DNA of 64,000 bases, taken from Toxorhynchites rutilus septentrionalis (Eukaryota; Arthropoda; Insecta; Diptera; Culicidae). The notes under the pieces were generated by a model. That model was given only the letters and a program-made list of their open reading frames with translations. It did not search any database and had not been told where the DNA came from. The position numbers and the translations under genes are program-made. Below are positions 25,639-36,870 of this stretch, piece by piece. Location of the stretch: the NCBI RefSeq assembly GCF_029784135.1, contig NC_073744.1, positions 74,027,794 to 74,091,793 on the forward strand. Direction: 5' to 3'. Every line of letters starts with the position of its first letter. Positions within the stretch are counted from its first letter, which is position 1.

Positions 25639-25668
25639 AAATACCGCAGGACTTTTTTGACAGCCTAA
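25639..25668. repeat. mariner right ITR
   Basis: Inverted counterpart of 24400-24430, ending GACAGCCTAA before TA. Confidence 0.9.
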
Positions 25669-25837
25669 TATATTTGTCATAGTCCCATCATTAAAGTTTA
25701 TTCCACTTTGAATCAGACGAACAAATTACATACAATTTTTTTATATTGACTGTGAATTAAAAAAAATTTTCTTGAGTAATTTTACACTAAATTTTACTTT
25801 TTTTTTACGCACTGCTTTGGGAAGCCACGAAACATCC

Positions 25838-26115
25838 TCCGTTAAAACATTTATTGCACCCTAAAACCTCCACATGTCAAATTTTGTTTCATTTGGTTAA
25901 TTCATTCTCGAGTTATGTAAAATTTTGTGTTTCATTTGTATGGCAGTCCCCCCTTCCTAAGAGAGGGAGGAGGTGTCTCAAACTATCACGAAAATCTTCC
26001 CCGGCCCCAAAAACCCCCACATACCAATTTTCATGTCGATCGGTTCAGTAGTTTCCGAGCCCGTAAGAATCAGACAGACAGACAGACAGACAGTAATCCA
26101 TTTTTCTGTATATAG
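25838..26115 (-). mobile_element. Helitron-like 5' end fragment, minus strand
   Basis: In plus view it contains one ~140 bp unit, then the CAGACAGACAGACAG run and AATCCATTTTTCTGTATATAG, the complement of the family 5' terminus. The 3' CTAG end is missing. Confidence 0.75.
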
Positions 26116-26924
26116 AAGATAGAAGATTGCTCATATTTCCTCCAACTTAAACTGTATTCCGTGTAACTTTCTGTAACTGTACCTGTAACTGTAACTTTCA
26201 TTCGAATAAAAAATAGTCATATTTTGTCATCTGTCGATTTCATTTGGAATTGCTCTTTAGACTCTCTCGAAAGTGAGATAAAAGTAGAGCAGAGAAAGAA
26301 AACGGTGCAACACACATTTGTTTTTGTATTATTTTTACAATACAGGTGCGATAATTTTACTGTTTCCAATTTCAAAATGATTAAGTAAACTCCTAACTTC
26401 ATCATTTAGAAACATATTTTGAGACAGTTTTTGGGTTACAATTTAAAAAAAAAGTTTAAAAATGTTCGAATTTATATGGATTCTATTGATGGTTTATTAC
26501 TATTTTTTGCTTTTTTTCTTTGCCTACCACTACTTGAACAAAGCAGGGAGGAGACTACCTTCTTATTCTATGTACTTTGGGCCGTGAGTGGTTTTAGTGA
26601 CAGTTTAATGAAAGTGAGCGAAGGGTTGTGAGTGGGAATTCAACCGAGCGAGTGAAACGTGATCATTGTCCTCGTTTACGATGGTCAGTTTTTTATTTCT
26701 CTTATTTTTCTTATACGTTTGGGTTGTGTTTTTTCTCTCCGCTCATATATTAGCACTTTTATCACTGCACAGCGCCGCTCTCTGAGATCGGCGTTCTCGC
26801 AAAGCTAAGCCAAGCAAATGCATTTAGAGTTGCTCATGTTTTGTTAATATCTGAAGGTTAATAAACACCTGAAGGTGGTGCAAATTGGACAGGATCGGGT
26901 CCTTATTTTACTGTTTTTTTATCC
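26116..26924. other. noncoding sequence
   Basis: A short CTGTAACTGTA(C/A) tandem lies near 26171-26196, within a stretch related (inverted) to 19930-20000. Otherwise nothing recognised. Confidence 0.4.
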
Positions 26925-27309
26925 CATTTATTTATTTATTAGGCTCATTAGCATTTTAGCTGTAACAGAGCCGGGTTTTTAATCGTGTACATGTACATAT
27001 GTTTATGTTTCTATAAACTGAAAATTACACAGTAATTAGTAGTAGCCATTTAGGCGTTAAGTTTTCTGTTCCATTACATTATGGTAAATTACACAGTAGT
27101 AGCCATTTCGGCGTAATGGTATTCTTTCTGTTCTTCCATTGTTCAGCAGACCGGACAGCGGAGACAGTTGATATTGATCATTGTTGGGTTATTTATAGAA
27201 CAGCAGCCCGATGTTTCTTGCAGAGCAGAGCAGTTGTATGGATGAATCGATCTAATTTCAACCGTGTATCGATCTCCATCGCTGATGATGTTTGCGTGGA
27301 CGTAGTTAT
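26925..27309 (-). repeat. retroposon 3'-end fragment, 'GTAACAGAGCC' family
   Basis: TTTATTTATTTATTAGGCTC, then TTTTAGCTGTAACAGAGCCG and two GTAGCCATTT(A/C)GGCGT blocks. Homologous to 8330-8560 and 33010-33310. No ORF. Confidence 0.6.
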
Positions 27310-27410
27310 TCTATAACAACACAAAGATGGTCAATTGAGGGTCTTGAGTTTGAACTCACGACCGATCGCTTAGGAAGCGAACGTGTAACCAAGTGACTAC
27401 GAAGACCCCC
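27310..27410 (-). mobile_element. tRNA-derived SINE, minus strand
   Basis: On the minus strand it begins GGGGGTCTTCGTAGTCACTT. There is an A-box-like TAGTCACTTGGTTAC (27385-27399) and a B box GAGTTCAAACTC (27345-27356). It ends CATCTTTGTGTTG. A diverged relative in the same orientation is at 35941-36048. The structure fits a tRNA-related SINE like those abundant in Aedes. Confidence 0.72.
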
Positions 27411-27428
27411 AATATTTTACTGTATTGT

Positions 27429-28380
27429 CCCAGCAAACATTAAATCGTATAATTTTGCACGTGCCAAGTCTTACAAGAAATCCGAATAAATCATAATCGC
27501 ATATAATATCAACCAAAGTATGTATCGTGTATATTTGAAATCGCATAAAATGTAAAAACTCGATTTTATATACCATTATCAAATTAAGTCGCAATTCGGT
27601 ATAATAAACATCAATTTTATGATGTACATTGTCGTAAAATATATTTAATCCGCATCATATGCGTATATTACGCTGATGCAGTTTGTGTGTCGTATAAGCG
27701 TATAATTTAAATCGATTCAGTACTGTAGTAAATCGTGTTGCATGCTGAAGAAAATCATGAAACAGTAAATCATATTAGATCCTAATAAAGAACATATTAC
27801 ATCATATTGAAATGTCAATGAAACTCGAAAGTATTAACCGCTGTTGAAATAAATTTCAGATAGCCGCACGCGAGGTGGATGATAATCCAGACGACCGGAG
27901 TTCGAACCCACATCGGAGCAGTTTTCGCCAAACATCAATCTGTGCCATTTTAAACATTCACATTCCACTCCCAACACAAGTCAATCAAACAATTATTATG
28001 TCTACAAACATAAATACTCATATATAAAAATGGCGATTCGTGAGGCTGTAATAAATATTTCACGAAAATATTTTACACCATTTGTTTTTTTTTCTATGTC
28101 TGTAATAAATCGTATATGAGTATGGCAAAAGTCGTATTTGGTGCTTTGACAATTCATGAATATATTCATATTAGATCGCAATTCAATTTCAACATAATCG
28201 CTATTATATCCGGTCAAAGTTGCATATTCATCCAAACAAATTCGGTAAGCATTTGCCATGTATGTATATGGCCTCCACTTTTGCATGCATATGCCAGTTA
28301 GGCGCATTATATACCAACCAAATTTTAGGGCATATGATGTTATATATATACGCTTGTTATGCGATTTAATGTTTGCTGGG
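27429..28380. mobile_element. TIR element (952 bp) containing a tRNA-like segment
   Basis: The ends are inverted copies, CCCAGCAAACATTAAATCG on the left (27429-27447) and its complement at 28362-28380. The interior is AT-rich with many CGTATA/TCGCAT words and has no transposase. A tRNA-like stretch with a good B box lies at 27861-27915. The target duplication is not resolved. Confidence 0.68.
27861..27915 (+). other. tRNA-like segment with B box
   Basis: TAGCCGCACGCGAGGTGGAT resembles an A-box region and GGAGTTCGAACCC (27897-27909) is a good pol III B box. The segment is too short and lacks a paired acceptor stem, so it is not called a tRNA gene. It may be a SINE head captured inside the TIR element. 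Confidence 0.5.
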
Positions 28381-30795
28381 GTGTTATTGTTATCTAATTT
28401 TTATTTGCGTATTCATCTCAGTCCGTAGATCACATTATGATTTCTTCCAGATGTCTTCATTTTGAATAGGATTTAATAATCCAAACTTTATTGTGCATAT
28501 TCAAGTTTTTATTTTTGTATTCCAGTTTTCAGATTCAAAACTGCAACGTTAACACATTCTCCTTGCAGTTTTTTTCTTGTGTTGTGTTCGGGAATGTATT
28601 ATATCGCGCCATATAGAATTATATCTGTTTGCAGGGTTGCCACACATACAGAATATTCTTTTTTTACAGATATTTTGCCAAATTTCAGATACAGAATCTG
28701 TATATACAGATTTACAGATTTTCAAAAAAAAACCGAATTTGCAGAATTTTTTAATCCAATTTGACAGAACGAAGATAGCTGCTGTAGTTGAATCTGTCAT
28801 AGCCATAACTCACCATGATGAACTAGTAGACCACATGAGAAACAATGACTTTGCTATTGACGGATTTCGCACCAACTCGACCAGATGTTGGCATGACCCC
28901 CTCAGAACTTAATGAAACTTGCTGGGCGTGAAGACCTTACCAATTTGGACCAACTTGGCATACTTAGTTTTCCGAAAATTTAACTAGACTGACATATGGA
29001 AAGGGCCAAATATTTATGACCATTTTTTTATAATTTTTTTCATAACTAAAACGAATGGCAAAAAGAGCAAGCCTTGCCCAAGATTACGGAAACATAATCC
29101 AAACAGCTCTAGATCTCTATGATTGGGCAGTTAAACAAAATGACAAATGTATCACGAAATTGAATTTCTGTTACGTATCCGAAGAATAGTATACAAAAAA
29201 TGCAAGTGAGCTTGAGGAATTATTCAATCACGCGAAAACAATATCGGGAACACAATAATTTCATTGCATCATTCTTGTAGAAGAAAATAAAATCGCAGCT
29301 AAAAGTTTTCAAACTAATTAGATGATCCTAAAATCTTCAAAACGTTAGATAAAAGTAAAAAATAGGAAAGATATGATGATTGTATCTCTTAGAATATAAG
29401 TTAACATGTACATGGTATAAGATCAGATGGATAAAAATAAATTTAATGTCATAAAATGTCATAAGTTTTATTACATTTGGATTGAAATGAAGGCCTCTAA
29501 AACACTCATTCAACATTTCTATTTTTTTTATAATTTTTTTTATTTTGGGTTGGCTTTCTGCACTGAAAAAAGAAATAAACCAATTTCAAAAAAATTTTGT
29601 TAGACAAACTTTTTTGCTTTAAATATGCACAAGTTGAGATGTATGGAAGAGTTGTAGGGCATCGCGATTTCAAAACACAGTATTCACAATTCATCAGTCA
29701 TCTAGCTAGTAACAGACGGCAGCGAGTCTTTCAGTCTTTCTCAAGGCCGAGTGTTTAGTTGAGTTTTCAAAATTGGGCTTTTTCAACGCTAGAGGCAAAT
29801 GAACTTATGAACGTCGATTTGCATGCCGTCTGGTGAAGATTGCCTGTGTATTTTTGAATCAGATCATATTTGAATCTGTACTGGGGTGTAAGTTTAAAAT
29901 TTCTGAAACAAAAGCGTTGCATTTGGGGTGCAAAGTTTCAAGCGTTGACACCTCTCTGTCAGTTGTACAAAGTGGTATGTCAATCATTTCATTCGAAAGA
30001 TAAAAGGTGTATGAGTAACAATCTATTTAATATTTATGTTTGCCTGAAGAGAGCTTCTGTGAATTCACGAGTATGTTTGGATTTATTGGTGTAATGATGT
30101 TGTTTTGTATCTTAGAGGGTTTAAGCTTTCTCAGTTTATTCGCATCTAGTCTTGAAAAAGACCAATTTGAAATACCAAACTAAACAACCCGGCATTGAGA
30201 AAAACTATTTGGAAAGCCTTGCTGCTTGGAGGACTGATAATTTTTTTTGTTATGTTGTTATGTTTTCAATCGATCATTCAATTTTGTGATTTCAATGCTT
30301 TCGGGTTGAAAGTGACGTTAGGTATTTTTCAACGTTGAGAGTTGTGTTCTTCGGTGAAAAACTTAAGTTGAAATTTTGTTTCGATGGTATTGCTTACGCT
30401 TCCGCAGCCACCACATAATAGTGTCGGTTCGGATTTTATGTTACCGTTCTGTGTCTGCTGAGATGTTTCGTTCTGTGTTGAATATGTGATTTTACTAGAA
30501 GAGACTGAAAAAGTACTGAGTACAAGTACAAGAAGTTCAGTATTCCAGTTCAGTGCTCTATATAGCGAGCAATCAACAGTACATGTTGATACTTAGAATT
30601 AATTTGACAATCTACTAAAATTGCTCCTCACTCCTCACTAAGTGAAAGCATTCATTTGTCAATCCTTGTCTTTGCTATCAAATCTTCGTACTAAAGAGCT
30701 CTATTATTAAATTTCAATGTTTGTGCTCGACGGCAATATTTTCGTAGTTCTATGTTTACAGAGCGGTTGTGTCTTAAACATCACCCTTCTTCATT
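28381..30795. other. long noncoding stretch, nothing recognised
   Basis: AT-rich sequence. The open frame at 28577-28912 (111 codons, plus) has no recognisable domain. A run of ACAGAT(A/T) words near 28665-28725 resembles 50580-50640. No gene, RNA or clear transposon end is seen. Confidence 0.4.
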
Positions 30796-30875
30796 TATTT
30801 TTTTTCTTTGCGGCCCGCGGCATCATTACCAACACGTGTTTGTAGCCCTTTTGAAAAAAAGTTTGAGCACTACTG
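30796..30875. mobile_element. possible hAT-type transposon end
   Basis: The sequence ends TTTGAGCACTACTG, so reading inward from 30875 it opens CAGTAGTGCTCAAACTTTTT and continues into a GGGC...GCGGGCCGC block. This resembles hAT/Charlie-type termini (CAGTGGTNCTCAAACTTTTT). I could not find the opposite end, so it is a solo terminus at best. Confidence 0.45.
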
Positions 30876-31229
30876 TTCTAGATAGTTACCAGATGATAAG
30901 GATTCTGGAATTTCAAGTTTCCTATATCTTATATTCTTTGTTTCTGTGTTCTTGGTTAACAAAAACATAATGACTGTTTTTTTTATGGGAACAATTTTTT
31001 TTCGAGATGACACCAGATTTCAACGTTTGATTCATTTTCATGTCATTTGGCATAAAAAAAATCGACTTTCCAAATTCACCCACCCAAATATTTGAATTTT
31101 TGGGGTTTTGCTTTAAAAACAGACTATTTTGAAGCTCAAAGCTCGATTCTCGATCTTATGAATATGTCAACAAATACATCGATTTTCATCAATTCAACAT
31201 GAAACAATCAACTCTACCTCCTTCGATTT
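30876..31229. other. noncoding sequence, nothing recognised
   Basis: No supported feature. Confidence 0.4.
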
Positions 31230-32870
31230 GCTAAATTAAAGGGTACAAAGTTTCACCCGTTAGCAAAAGAAGCCCTACTGTTCCACCGCCACCACCGCGG
31301 ATGGCGTCACCGTCATCGTACGAAGTTGTTTGTTGTAGACAGCGGCGGCAAAATTTAATCAAACTAATTGATTTCAATTGAAACTAGTCACGAGATCCCG
31401 AAGGCACACAACCTTTGCTTTCTTCGCAAAAAATAAAAGCCAACTTTGGGTGCCAATATCTGTGGAAGAGGGATACCTGAGAGGGCAGAGGAGAGGCGGC
31501 CATTACAGAGCAACAAAACGGTCTCGAGCTTGTGTGGGCACTCCAGCCAGGTACCTTTTCCTGGGCGGTGAAAGTAATAGTTTTCCGTCAGGCACGGTCT
31601 CCGCTTGTATCAATTACGGCAGAGTTTTTGAAGGGGGTGGCGAGTTGCAGGAGAAAAAAAAATGCACCGGCAACTAATTCCGTATTGCAGCGTTTTATGG
31701 AGCTTTCCAAGTTGGGCGAAAACAGCCATGACGACGACAAGCTTGACGGTAAAAACGTCATGATTCGTTCCAGTTCCAGGACCGGTCTCTAATTAATGTG
31801 TCTCTATTTATATTCCGCGTGTTCTGTTGATGAGGGGGCTGTCAAAATAGATATTCACATGGAACGACTTTCCGGGAATCGTGATCCGTTTCGAGTGGAG
31901 AATTGGAGCTCTCGTAATTCAGAGTCTTCCAACGACAGCGCGCGTCTGCACGAGAAGACATCGAGGCACAGGCTGTGGGAAAATGTCGTGCCAGAGCATC
32001 GTTTAGCGTCGCGGTGTATCATTTTCTCTTGTAATTTTATTGCTACCCCGGGGTCGCATGGTTCGATCAATGTTAATGTAAATTTTATGACCCATCATTA
32101 GTTCACGTGAATGATGGTATTTGCCGCAGACAGCTCCAATTTTTCGAACTCAACGCCGCAGATGATATTTATGTGTTGTAACTATTTTTTTAGAGAAAAA
32201 TTCCCCAATAACCGAGCTCTCCATATTACATTCACGACCGAGCTGGATATGCTAACATAATCCCCTTTTTCTCACTATCGTTTCAGGTAAGAATCCGATT
32301 GTAATCAACTCACCAACAGCCGTCGATGTCGGCGTCGTAGCTGCCAAAACGTATCGTCATCCTCTTCCATAACAATAACTGGAAGCTTCTTCGTCGACAT
32401 CTGCACAAATTGCCTCCACACCTGGGGATATGTCAAGTGAAAGTGACAACGACGAAGGAAGAACAATGGGGCGAACGGAGGGAATTCGCAAAGTGGAAAA
32501 ATTGAAATCGTATGTATGCAAATTGGCCACGTTCCCCCGGTGGAAGTTCATTCCGGACACGTTCGACATTTTTTTTTTGCGCCTTTGCTTCCCGCTCCAT
32601 CGAACCTCCAACCCAATCTTAACTCTTTCCGAAGGCTTCGAGTGCCACGTGGGGCTAATCTTAGCGAGGGATGTGACGTGAATGTGAAAATGTTGCAGCC
32701 TTATCTCGATCCGCGATCCATTGGAGGCTCCCTACCTTGGATTCCCGAAGAGCGCACGCGGGTGATGTAAAGCAATTCAATATTGGGGAGAAAGTTCGCG
32801 CAACTAAACCATGATGGGATGTAAACTTGATTGGACTGAGCAAGGAATACATTATCTACTAGCAATTTGA
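31230..32870. other. GC-richer, single-copy-looking island D
   Basis: No window repeat family inside. Several short frames on both strands, for example 31378-31677 and 31796-32101 on plus. None has recognisable domains. A pyrimidine tract CCCCTTTTTCTCACTATCGT followed by TTCAG at 32262-32286 looks like a splice acceptor. The downstream frame is not convincingly coding. Best treated as unique noncoding or regulatory DNA. Confidence 0.4.
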
Positions 32871-33009
32871 TAGATATTTGTTTTTATATTTTAGACGAAT
32901 ATGGCGAAATCAAGTTTCTATCGAACCTATTGTTTCTATTGAGATTCTTTTCTGTTTTTCTGAATTAACTTTTAAATATCTGAATTCCTGATATCTCTGA
33001 TTTCTCTAA

Positions 33010-33310
33010 CATTTTTTTTTATCTCATCTGTTTTTTTTATGAGGCTCATCCAGCAATTCACCTGTAACAGAGCCAAGTTTATCGTGTACATTTTCTCTCA
33101 TTCTTATATAACACAGTAGCCATTTAGGCGTAAGAGCATTCCTATTCTATCGATACACAACGCATGTCGCAACGCAATAGGAATATTCTTACGCCGGAAA
33201 ATGGGCGTAAGAATAATCCTATTGTTCAAAATTTCACAGTTGGACACAGCGGGACTGTTGATATGAGGCTTCCATTGTTGTGCTGTAAATAGTACCAATT
33301 ACCGATGCAG
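33010..33310 (-). repeat. retroposon 3'-end fragment, 'GTAACAGAGCC' family
   Basis: Begins with T-runs, then CACCTGTAACAGAGCCAAGT and GTAGCCATTTAGGCGTAAGA, as at 8.3 and 26.9 kb. It also carries a short inverted repeat around ATTCTTACGCC at 33183-33215. No ORF. Confidence 0.58.
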
Positions 33311-33375
33311 CAGATCGTATGTGGAGTGAGAGAGTGGGATCACCATCACATGATGATTATTGCATGAATGTAGTA

Positions 33376-34166
33376 CAGGTCGGACTCGATTATCCGGAGT
33401 ATTGATTTTTTTTTTCACTCCGGATAATCGAATCCTCCGGATAATCGAGTCAAAAAAAATTTTTTTATTCGTTTTTTTGCATGTATTTTTTGTTTTTTGA
33501 ATATAAAAGATGAATTTGGTTTTTGATTATACCCTTAAAGTCATGAAACACCTTTCTCACATGAAAAAAATTTCAACAATGACAGAGGTATAGAACTTTT
33601 TTTCTGTTTCGGACTCTGTTGCCTCAAACTGGCTCTACATTAAAAAGTACGCTACGGAAGACAACTCTGTTGCCTTCATTTGAAAGATGAAAAAATTTAG
33701 TATAGGATATAGTAGTGGAACATCTAAATTAGTGTATTTTTATAACATTTTAGAAGTGAAAAAGTGAAAGGTTAATAATTTTTAATGTGTTATTATAACT
33801 TTTATCCTAAAAATTGTATTAACTGGATTGTTCCTATCAATTCAATTGAAGCTCTCAAACCGATCTATATTTTGTTCTTTGACGCCCAAATTCTATCTTT
33901 CTTAATTTGGCTGCAATATCGATATAAAAAATTCCTGGTAAAAATTCAAGCATAATCTCCAAAAATCATTATTTTTACCCTACTGTACATGTAATAGCCA
34001 CTTAATTTTTCACCTTAACGTTGACAGGTTACATTTCTTCTTGAAATAAGTCATATTTGAAATATAAAATAATATATTTTTTTCCAAACTGTTTTCCAAA
34101 CGAGTCCAAAATTGTATATAATCGAATCACATATAATCGAGTCTGTATATAATCGAGTCCGACCTG
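33376..34166. mobile_element. pogo/Tigger-like MITE, 791 bp
   Basis: Ends CAGGTCGGACTCGATTAT on the left and its near-complement ATAATCGAGTCCGACCTG on the right, flanked by TA (33374-33375 and 34167-34168). A 15 bp stem (33383-33397 with 33437-33451) repeats the terminal motif inward. The interior (about 33520-33895) is homologous to about 2935-3410. No transposase is encoded. Confidence 0.82.
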
Positions 34167-35935
34167 TATCAAATGAAAGGGATTGACTAGTAGTTACAGT
34201 TACAGTTATTTATTAACAATGCAAATCCAAAATGGCCGCCACTACAAAGTGGCGCCAAATATATATATACATATTTTTTTCAAAACCGCATCAATATGGG
34301 TATCAAATGAAAGTGCTCGACTAGTAGAACATAGCAGATCATGAAAAACTCAAATCCAAGATGGCCGCAGTCCCCAAACAACTGATTACTCTTTAATGGT
34401 TTCATTCAGCTTGCCCTGTTTGTATGTTTGTTTGAGTGTTTGTAGGATTGCCCCACATTAATTGAAATTTGACCCCGTTCTTGATCACTAATTGTTTTGA
34501 AATTTGGAACATACCTTTAATTATACTGCCATTATAAAACTGCGTATTCCATGATCTTGAAAAATTCAATTTGGTCGACGCTAAAAAATGACTGAATGGC
34601 TTGACTTGGAGAATAGACTACATTATGAACAACATAAATTCGAAAAAGTCACCGCCACTAAATGGTCGACAATGTATTTTTTGTATACCCTTCAATACAG
34701 GGAAACTTCATTCTAGCGTACCCTCGTTATAACGTACACATCTTCATAGCCCAAAGGAATAATTTTTTTAATAGTATTTTTCTGAAAGAACAATGAATTA
34801 TCTGTATTTTGATACTAAAGCTTGGTTTGTACTTTTAACCAATCCCGAAGTACAACTGTTTTGTGATTCCGGATTCTAAATGAATCAAATTTTAATCAAC
34901 AGTACGAAGAGAAACATCATAAGAAAGGTTGGCTTCGTCTTCTAGTTAAATTTATTCATTAACCTTACTCAAACAGCGACACAATAAAGTAATATAAGCT
35001 ACGTTTCTGGGTTCTTTATTATGTTTCGATATAACGTACAATTCTATCGTACGTACGTACGTACGTATCTACGTACAATTTTGAAAGTACGTTATATCGA
35101 AGTTACCCTGTATTGGTATCAAATGAAATGATTTGACTGATAGAATACAGTACATAATTAAAATATTCCGAAGAAAGTTAGGTAAGAAATGAAAATTAAA
35201 AATAAGTTGAATGGTTTTATTGTAGAGATACCGTTGTAGTATACTAATGGTACAGATAATTTACTAAAAACTAGAAAATAAAATAAATAAAACAGCTTTT
35301 TAAGTTATATGGATTAATGTACTAAAAGCTAGAAAATAATTATACAAGAAGCAGTTAGTAGTTATCACATTCGCTCCTATGTTTGTGTTGTTGATAATGT
35401 AGTGTATTCATGGATCATGGAATACGCAGTTTTATAATGGCAATAGAATTAAAGGTATGTTCCAAATTTCAGATCAATCAGTGATCAGGAACGGGGACAA
35501 AATTCAATTAATTTGGGACAATCCTACAAACACTCCAACTTAAATACAAACAGGGCAAGCTGAATGAAACCATTAAAAAGTAATTGTTTATTTGAGAACT
35601 GCGGTCATCTTGGATTTGTATTTTTCATAAATAACTGTGTTCTACTAGTCAAGCCCTTTCATTCTCAAGCCTTTCACTTTTTTTTGATACTCATATTGAT
35701 GGGGTTGTGAAAAAATATATATAACCCCATCTTGTGGAGCGGCCATCTTGGATTTGTATTTTTCATAAATAACTGTATTCTACTAGTCAAGCCCTTTCAT
35801 TTGATACCCATATTGATGGGGTTCTGAGAAAATATGTAATCCACCATTTTGTTGTGGCGGCCATTTTGAATTTGCATTTTTCATAAATAACTGTGTTCTA
35901 CTAGTCAAGCCCTTTCATTTGATACCCATATTGGC
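34167..35935. mobile_element. foldback-like element with long inverted arms made of ~120-130 bp subrepeats
   Basis: The left arm (34167-34560) and right arm (about 35400-35935) are inverted copies over about 400-500 bp. The outer parts consist of tandem units with TATCAAATGAAAGGG(A/C)TTGAC, then AAATCCAA(G/A)ATGGCCGC. Three units are clear on the right (about 35600-35935) and two on the left. Inner arm parts share CTGCGTATTCCATGATC and GGCAAGCTGAATGAAACCAT or their complements. The core is interrupted by another MITE (34698-35110). No ORF. The architecture resembles FB elements of flies. Confidence 0.72.
34698..35110. mobile_element. nested pogo-like MITE, 413 bp
   Basis: Left end CAGGGAAACTTCATTCTAGC; right end (read inward) CAGGGTAACTTCGATATAAC. 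Flanked by TA at 34696-34697 and 35111-35112. Both ends carry the CGTTATA(A/T) motif inward, and (GTAC)n lies at about 35048-35067. Inserted inside the foldback-like element: the flanking phrases (ending TTCAA, resuming TTGGTATCAAATGAAA) rejoin into one subrepeat. Confidence 0.75.
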
Positions 35936-35940
35936 CATTA

Positions 35941-36048
35941 ACACTAGAATAACACACAAAGATGGTCAGTTAAGGGCCCTGAGTTATGAGCTCGGGATTG
36001 TTTGCTTAGTAGCGGACACGCAACCAATTAGGCCACGAGGACCCCCCG
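35941..36048 (-). mobile_element. tRNA-derived SINE, minus strand, diverged
   Basis: On the minus strand it begins GGGGGTCCTCGTGGCCTAAT, with an A-box-like TGGCCTAATTGGTTGC (36020-36035) and a decayed B box. It ends CATCTTTGTGTGTTATTCTA. Relative of 27310-27410. Confidence 0.68.
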
Positions 36049-36059
36049 AAGACTTTTTT

Positions 36060-36870
36060 GATTTCAGTTATTTCTTCGAATTTATAAATTTCAAAATTTC
36101 TGAATTTCTGAATTTCAAAATGTCTGCGTTACTGAATTTCAGAACTTCAGAATATTAGAATTCCAATATTTCAGAATTTCAGAATTTTAGATTTTTAGAA
36201 ATTTAGAATTTTAGAAATTTAGAATTTCCGAATTTACGATTTTCAGAATTTCAGAATTTTAGAATTTCAGGATGTCAGATTTTTAGAACTTCATAATTTC
36301 AGATTTTCAAGATTTCAGAATTTTTGAATTTTAGAATTCCAATATTTTATATTATCTTATAGTAGATTTATAGATTTATAGTTGATTTCTCTCTGACTGC
36401 TCTGTGTTCTCTCTATGATTTCTCTGATTTCTCTCTGTTTCTCTGTTTTTATCTGATTTCTCTCTATTTTCTTTCTAATTTATCTCTGATTTTTTTATAT
36501 GTCTCTCTGTTTTCAATCTGATTTCTCGTTTTTCTGTCGGATTTCTCTCTGTTTAGTCTCTTTTTTCTCTCTGATTTCTATCTAACTTGTCTCTGATTTC
36601 TTTTATTTATCTCTGATTTATTCTTGTTTTCATCTGTTTTCTTTCTGGCTTTATCTCTATTTTCTCTCGGATTTTCCTCTGAGTTCTCATATTTTACTCT
36701 GTTTTTCCCTTAACTTTTCTCTGATTTATTTTTCTCTAATTTTTGTCTCAGAGACAAATGTTTTCTCCCAGAATTCTCAGATCTTCTCTTATTTCTCTCC
36801 GTTTTCTCTCTGATTTCTCTTTTATTTTTCTCTCATTTCTCTCTTATTGTTCTCTTATCAAATTATCAAC
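36060..36870. repeat. degenerate short-period low-complexity tract
   Basis: 36060-36350 is a decayed array around AATTTCAG/AATTTTAG (period close to 8). 36380-36860 is a decayed TTTCTCTCTGAT-like pyrimidine array. No coding potential. Confidence 0.8.

Larger units (their letters stand above)
24400..25668 (-). mobile_element. mariner (Tc1/mariner) element, full length, inactivated
   Basis: 1269 bp, flanked by TA at 24398-24399 and 25669-25670. The terminal inverted repeats open TTAGGCTGTCAA and share AAAGTCCTGCGGTATTT, with a small indel between the two ends. It encodes one transposase on the minus strand that carries a single frameshift. Length, TA duplication and ITRs are typical of mariner. 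The clean ends suggest a fairly recent insertion. Confidence 0.95.

Noticed and set aside
27861..27915. Functional tRNA gene
   Set aside because: Good B box but no pairing acceptor stem or full cloverleaf; treated as a tRNA-like segment in a TIR element.
28577..28912. 111-codon frame as a host gene or viral relic
   Set aside because: Nothing recognisable in the translation; no neighbouring exon or viral motif.
32262..32611. Exon after a pyrimidine tract and CAG at about 32286
   Set aside because: Acceptor-like sequence is common by chance and the following frames show no domain or codon-use signal.
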